Shown piece by piece: positions 5,930 to 8,137 of a stretch of DNA of 8,137 bases (within the stretch, counting starts at the first letter, position 1; each line of letters begins with the position of its first letter). The DNA is from Armatimonadetes bacterium UBA5419. GTDB taxonomy: Bacteria > Armatimonadota > UBA10988. Where the stretch lies: the NCBI GenBank assembly GCA_002409445.1, contig DHNJ01000023.1:8096-16232 (forward strand). The letters run 5' to 3'. The notes beneath the pieces were generated by a model. That model saw nothing but the letters and a program-made list of their open reading frames with translations, was not told the DNA's origin and did not search any database. Made by a program: the position numbers and the translations under genes.

Positions 5930-5993
5930 AGTATGCTCCGCACCGCCGGAAGTTACACGAACTGTCAAGGGGTGATTGTCACAAGGTTGTAAC
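5930..5993 (-). promoter_or_regulatory. Dyad and promoter-like elements at the start of the presumed ThuA leader
   Basis: GTTACA (5952-5957) is repeated inverted as TGTAAC (5988-5993), symmetric about 5972/5973. Inside lies the odd palindrome TTGTCACAA (5976-5984). On the minus strand a perfect -35-like TTGACA (5963-5968) is present, but no -10 stands 16-18 bp after it; CATACT (5930-5935) is 27 bp away and pairs at 17 bp only with a poor GTGTAA. The stretch looks like an operator/promoter region for minus-strand transcription toward ThuA, but the exact promoter is not resolved. Confidence 0.3.
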
Positions 5994-6094
5994 ATCGCCG
6001 GCCCGGCCGCCCCGCGGACCGGCCTGGAATGCGGGTTCGCGCGGGTTGTGCCGCGGGTAAGAATCGCCCAGCCGGTTTCCGCCGGGCCCGGAAA

Positions 6095-8137
6095 TCAGTC
6101 CACGCGGCGCCAGGAGAGGCCCCAGTCGTCCTCGCTCAGGCCCAGATCCAGTAGCTCGTCGGCCGCCAGCGGCCCGTCGGCGACCGCGCCGGTGACCAGG
6201 TTGGCCAGCGAGACCGCGTACTCGCCCGGCGGCAGGGCGAACTGCAGCCTGGCCTGCGCCGGCGCCGTCGTCCGCAGCATCGCCGCCTCCGTGCCGTCCG
6301 GCGCCCAGCGCTCGTCGCCCGCCCGGTTGCGCACGTAGGCCAGCCCCTGGTCGCCGCTCGCGCTGGTCCAGGCCGAGACCTCGTAGCCCGGACTCGGCGT
6401 GACCGCCGGCGGCCCCGCCGGCGCCGCGACGACCGGCCCCAGGGCGATGTCCGCGACCCGCCCGCTGCGCAGCGACGCGCCGACCGCCTGGTGCAGCGCG
6501 GTCAGCAGCTCGAAGCCCGCCGGGCTACGGAAGTACTTGTCGTCGTCCAGCAGGTGCTCGGCGGCGATCGTTGGCACCAGCGGCCGCGGCACCCAGGCGC
6601 CGAAATCGAGCCCGCCGGCCAGCTGCGCGGCCAGGCGGAACTCCTCGATTTCATAGCCACGGTGGTTCCAGAAGTAGACGCCGGGGTTGCCCTCGGTCAG
6701 GCTGAACCAGATCGTGTCGCGCGCCACCCGCCGGCGCATCGTCTCGTCCGCGCTCGGGTGGTAGAACTCGTCGCCCACGCTCTCGCCCAGGAAGCAGCGG
6801 CCCACCGCCCGCCCATACCGCGCCAGGGTCGCCACGGTCAGCCCGTAATCGGCGCCCACGCGCGCGCTCAGCGGCGGGTAGAGGTGGTAGTTGAAGTAGT
6901 CGAGATCGGCGGTCGCGTGCCAGTAGGCCGGGTCGCCCGTGTGCAGCCCGTTGCCGCCGTGGCTCATGCCGATCGGCGTGCGCGGGTCGAGCTCGCGGAT
7001 GACCGCCAGCTGGTGGTTGATCCACTCGGGCGGCACATTGACCATCTCGTTCTCGAACTCGTAGGCGAAGATCTGCGGGTTGTCGCGCAGCAGGCCGACC
7101 AGCTCGCGCGTGTACTGGTCCTGGCAGGCGATCGCCTCGGGGTCGGTGTAGCGGTCGGCCGGGCCGTCGACCAGCCGCCCCTCGACCAGGAACCGCCGCT
7201 GGGCCGGGGTCGCCGCGGCCAGCTCGTCCTCGCTCCAACGCGGCAGGACGAACCGCTGGCGGTAGTTCTCGTTGACGTAGACCGGCTTGTCGTAGTCCTC
7301 GTGCAGGGTAACCATGAAGCGGATGCCGAACGGCCGCGCCAGGTCCATGTAGTGCAGCGCCTCGGCGTACAGCTCGGGGTTGACCCGCCCGCCGATGTCC
7401 ATCGGCTCCATGCCGCCGGGCCGGTGCGCGCGGAGCATGAATCGCAGGCTGGTCACGCCCTGCTCGGCGAGGAAGGCCAGCCAGGCGGTCTTGCCCGCGT
7501 CGTCCACATCGACGAAGCTGTGCCGCTCCGTGCCCTTCTCGCCCGTCGCCGGCACGTTGCCGACCCAGTTGGCGTAGAACCCGCCCAGCGCCAGCCAGCC
7601 GCGGCCGTCGGGCTGCTGAAAGTAGCCGTTGTCGGCCATCGTCACGCCCCAGTCGCGCTGGTCTGGCGTGTAGCAGACCGCCGCCGAACGCCCGCTGGCG
7701 CCCTGCTCGTCGCGCGCCTCGAGCCAGGCCACCCAGCACTGGGCCGGGTCGAAGGTGACCCGCACCGGCGCGCGGCCGGCCGCGTCGGTGACGACCTGCG
7801 CCGCGCCGAAGCTGACGCCCGCCGGCCCGCTGAGCCGCACCTGCCGCCCGGCGACGGCCAGCGGGTTGCCGTGCGCGTCGGCCAGCTGCAGCTCGAGCGC
7901 GGCGCTCGTCTCGCCCGGGGCCAGGATCGTCGGCCGCGTGGCGGACCAGGTGTAGCTGGCCGGCGGGCCGGCGGTCAGGTCCACCGCGGAGCTAACCAGC
8001 AGCTCGCCGCCCGCGGCGCTGGCGGTCAGGGCCAGGACATCCGGCCCGGCGAGCGTGCCCGTGGTCAGGTTCAGCCGTAGCTCGCCCGCCGCGTCGGTCA
8101 GGCCCACGCGCCGGCCGGGGCCCGCGCCCTCGCTGGG
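6095..8137 (-). CDS. Clan GH-A glycoside hydrolase (GH5-like) with Ig-like domains, 5' end outside window
   Basis: The frame is open to the right edge, so at least 680 residues are seen and the N-terminus, including any signal peptide, is missing. Residues are counted here from the internal GTG codon at 8107. Residues 1-50 and about 51-150 look like invasin/Big-type Ig domains (TDAAGELRLNLTTG, LADAHGNPLAVAGRQVRL, VTDAAGRAPVRVTF). A (beta/alpha)8 barrel follows at about 155-540. Clan GH-A landmarks are FENEM at 351-355 with presumed acid/base E354, NYHLY at 406-410, presumed nucleophile E442 in CFLGESV, and W480 in VYFWNH. The last 100 residues (about 571-670) form a beta-rich C-terminal domain with PGEYAVSLANL. 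No C-terminal anchor is visible. It is probably an exported enzyme cutting a beta-linked polysaccharide; substrate and exact family (GH5 or a relative) are not decided. A hairpin without a U-run follows the TGA stop (6076-6094). Confidence 0.85.
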   Translation of the reverse strand, partial: PSEGAGPGRRVGLTDAAGELRLNLTTGTLAGPDVLALTASAAGGELLVSSAVDLTAGPPASYTWSATRPTILAPGETSAALELQLADAHGNPLAVAGRQVRLSGPAGVSFGAAQVVTDAAGRAPVRVTFDPAQCWVAWLEARDEQGASGRSAAVCYTPDQRDWGVTMADNGYFQQPDGRGWLALGGFYANWVGNVPATGEKGTERHSFVDVDDAGKTAWLAFLAEQGVTSLRFMLRAHRPGGMEPMDIGGRVNPELYAEALHYMDLARPFGIRFMVTLHEDYDKPVYVNENYRQRFVLPRWSEDELAAATPAQRRFLVEGRLVDGPADRYTDPEAIACQDQYTRELVGLLRDNPQIFAYEFENEMVNVPPEWINHQLAVIRELDPRTPIGMSHGGNGLHTGDPAYWHATADLDYFNYHLYPPLSARVGADYGLTVATLARYGRAVGRCFLGESVGDEFYHPSADETMRRRVARDTIWFSLTEGNPGVYFWNHRGYEIEEFRLAAQLAGGLDFGAWVPRPLVPTIAAEHLLDDDKYFRSPAGFELLTALHQAVGASLRSGRVADIALGPVVAAPAGPPAVTPSPGYEVSAWTSASGDQGLAYVRNRAGDERWAPDGTEAAMLRTTAPAQARLQFALPPGEYAVSLANLVTGAVADGPLAADELLDLGLSEDDWGLSWRRVD

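Larger units (their letters stand above)
5402..6094. other. 693-bp spacer without a convincing gene, rich in inverted repeats
   Basis: The stretch between the glycoside hydrolase stop and the ThuA start shows no ORF with a recognisable product on either strand. It contains a perfect 18-bp palindrome, a 9-bp-stem hairpin, a run of hairpins from about 5761 to 5875, a 42-bp dyad at 5952-5993 and a hairpin right after the hydrolase stop (6076-6094, 6-bp stem TTTCCG, no U-run). The segment at about 5880-6000 looks less GC-rich than its surroundings, as promoters often do. It is probably the untranslated leader and regulatory region of the ThuA transcript, possibly with a small RNA. Confidence 0.5.

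Noticed and set aside
6491..8080. 529-codon plus-strand ORF opposite the glycoside hydrolase
   Set aside because: Composition (Val/Arg/Gln/His/Ala) is that of an antisense frame. The opposite strand encodes a clear clan-A barrel with catalytic glutamates.
1..8137. CRISPR arrays, rRNA genes, insertion sequences
   Set aside because: No regularly spaced identical repeats with unique spacers, no rRNA signature sequences and no transposase were found on either strand.

Overview
The window is GC-rich, non-repetitive bacterial DNA. Every gene I can support is on the minus strand. It reads as chromosomal DNA from a GC-rich environmental bacterium. The protein set (large Fic regulator/AMPylator, GT4 glycosyltransferase, PaaK/CapK-type ligase, ThuA-family protein, Ig-decorated clan-A glycoside hydrolase) fits phyla such as Chloroflexota, Armatimonadota or Planctomycetota. 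The sequence alone does not decide the phylum.

Layout from left to right: a 64-bp array of three helically phased direct repeats (37-100); a Fic-domain protein gene (108-1598, minus); a second array with the same 20+30 bp repeat spacing just upstream of the Fic start (1625-1688); a GT4 glycosyltransferase (1756-2913, minus); a phenylacetate-CoA-ligase/CapK-like adenylate-forming enzyme (3016-4371, minus, GTG start); a 298-bp spacer with four GC-rich palindromes (4485-4660); a ThuA-family protein (4670-5401, minus); and a 693-bp spacer without a convincing gene (5402-6094). That spacer holds an 18-bp perfect palindrome, a strong hairpin, a dense run of further hairpins and a long dyad. Last comes the C-terminal part of a large clan GH-A glycoside hydrolase with N-terminal Ig-like repeats, running off the right edge (6095-8137, minus).

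The GT and the CapK/PaaK-like ligase are spaced about 100 bp apart in the same orientation, a pairing known from exopolysaccharide loci. ThuA and the glycoside hydrolase are also carbohydrate-related, so most of the window looks like surface-polysaccharide or sugar metabolism. The Fic gene is the outlier: it is bracketed by its own repeat arrays and may be a self-contained regulatory cassette.

The most unusual feature is the pair of arrays. The 14-bp motif (consensus TGSCAAATCGGTTA) occurs three times in each array at start-to-start distances of 20 and 30 bp, which is two and three helical turns. Motif columns are conserved between the arrays (35 of 42 positions) while most linker positions have diverged. 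This fits protein-binding operators better than a recent duplication. The second candidate is a possible structured RNA at about 5782-5875.
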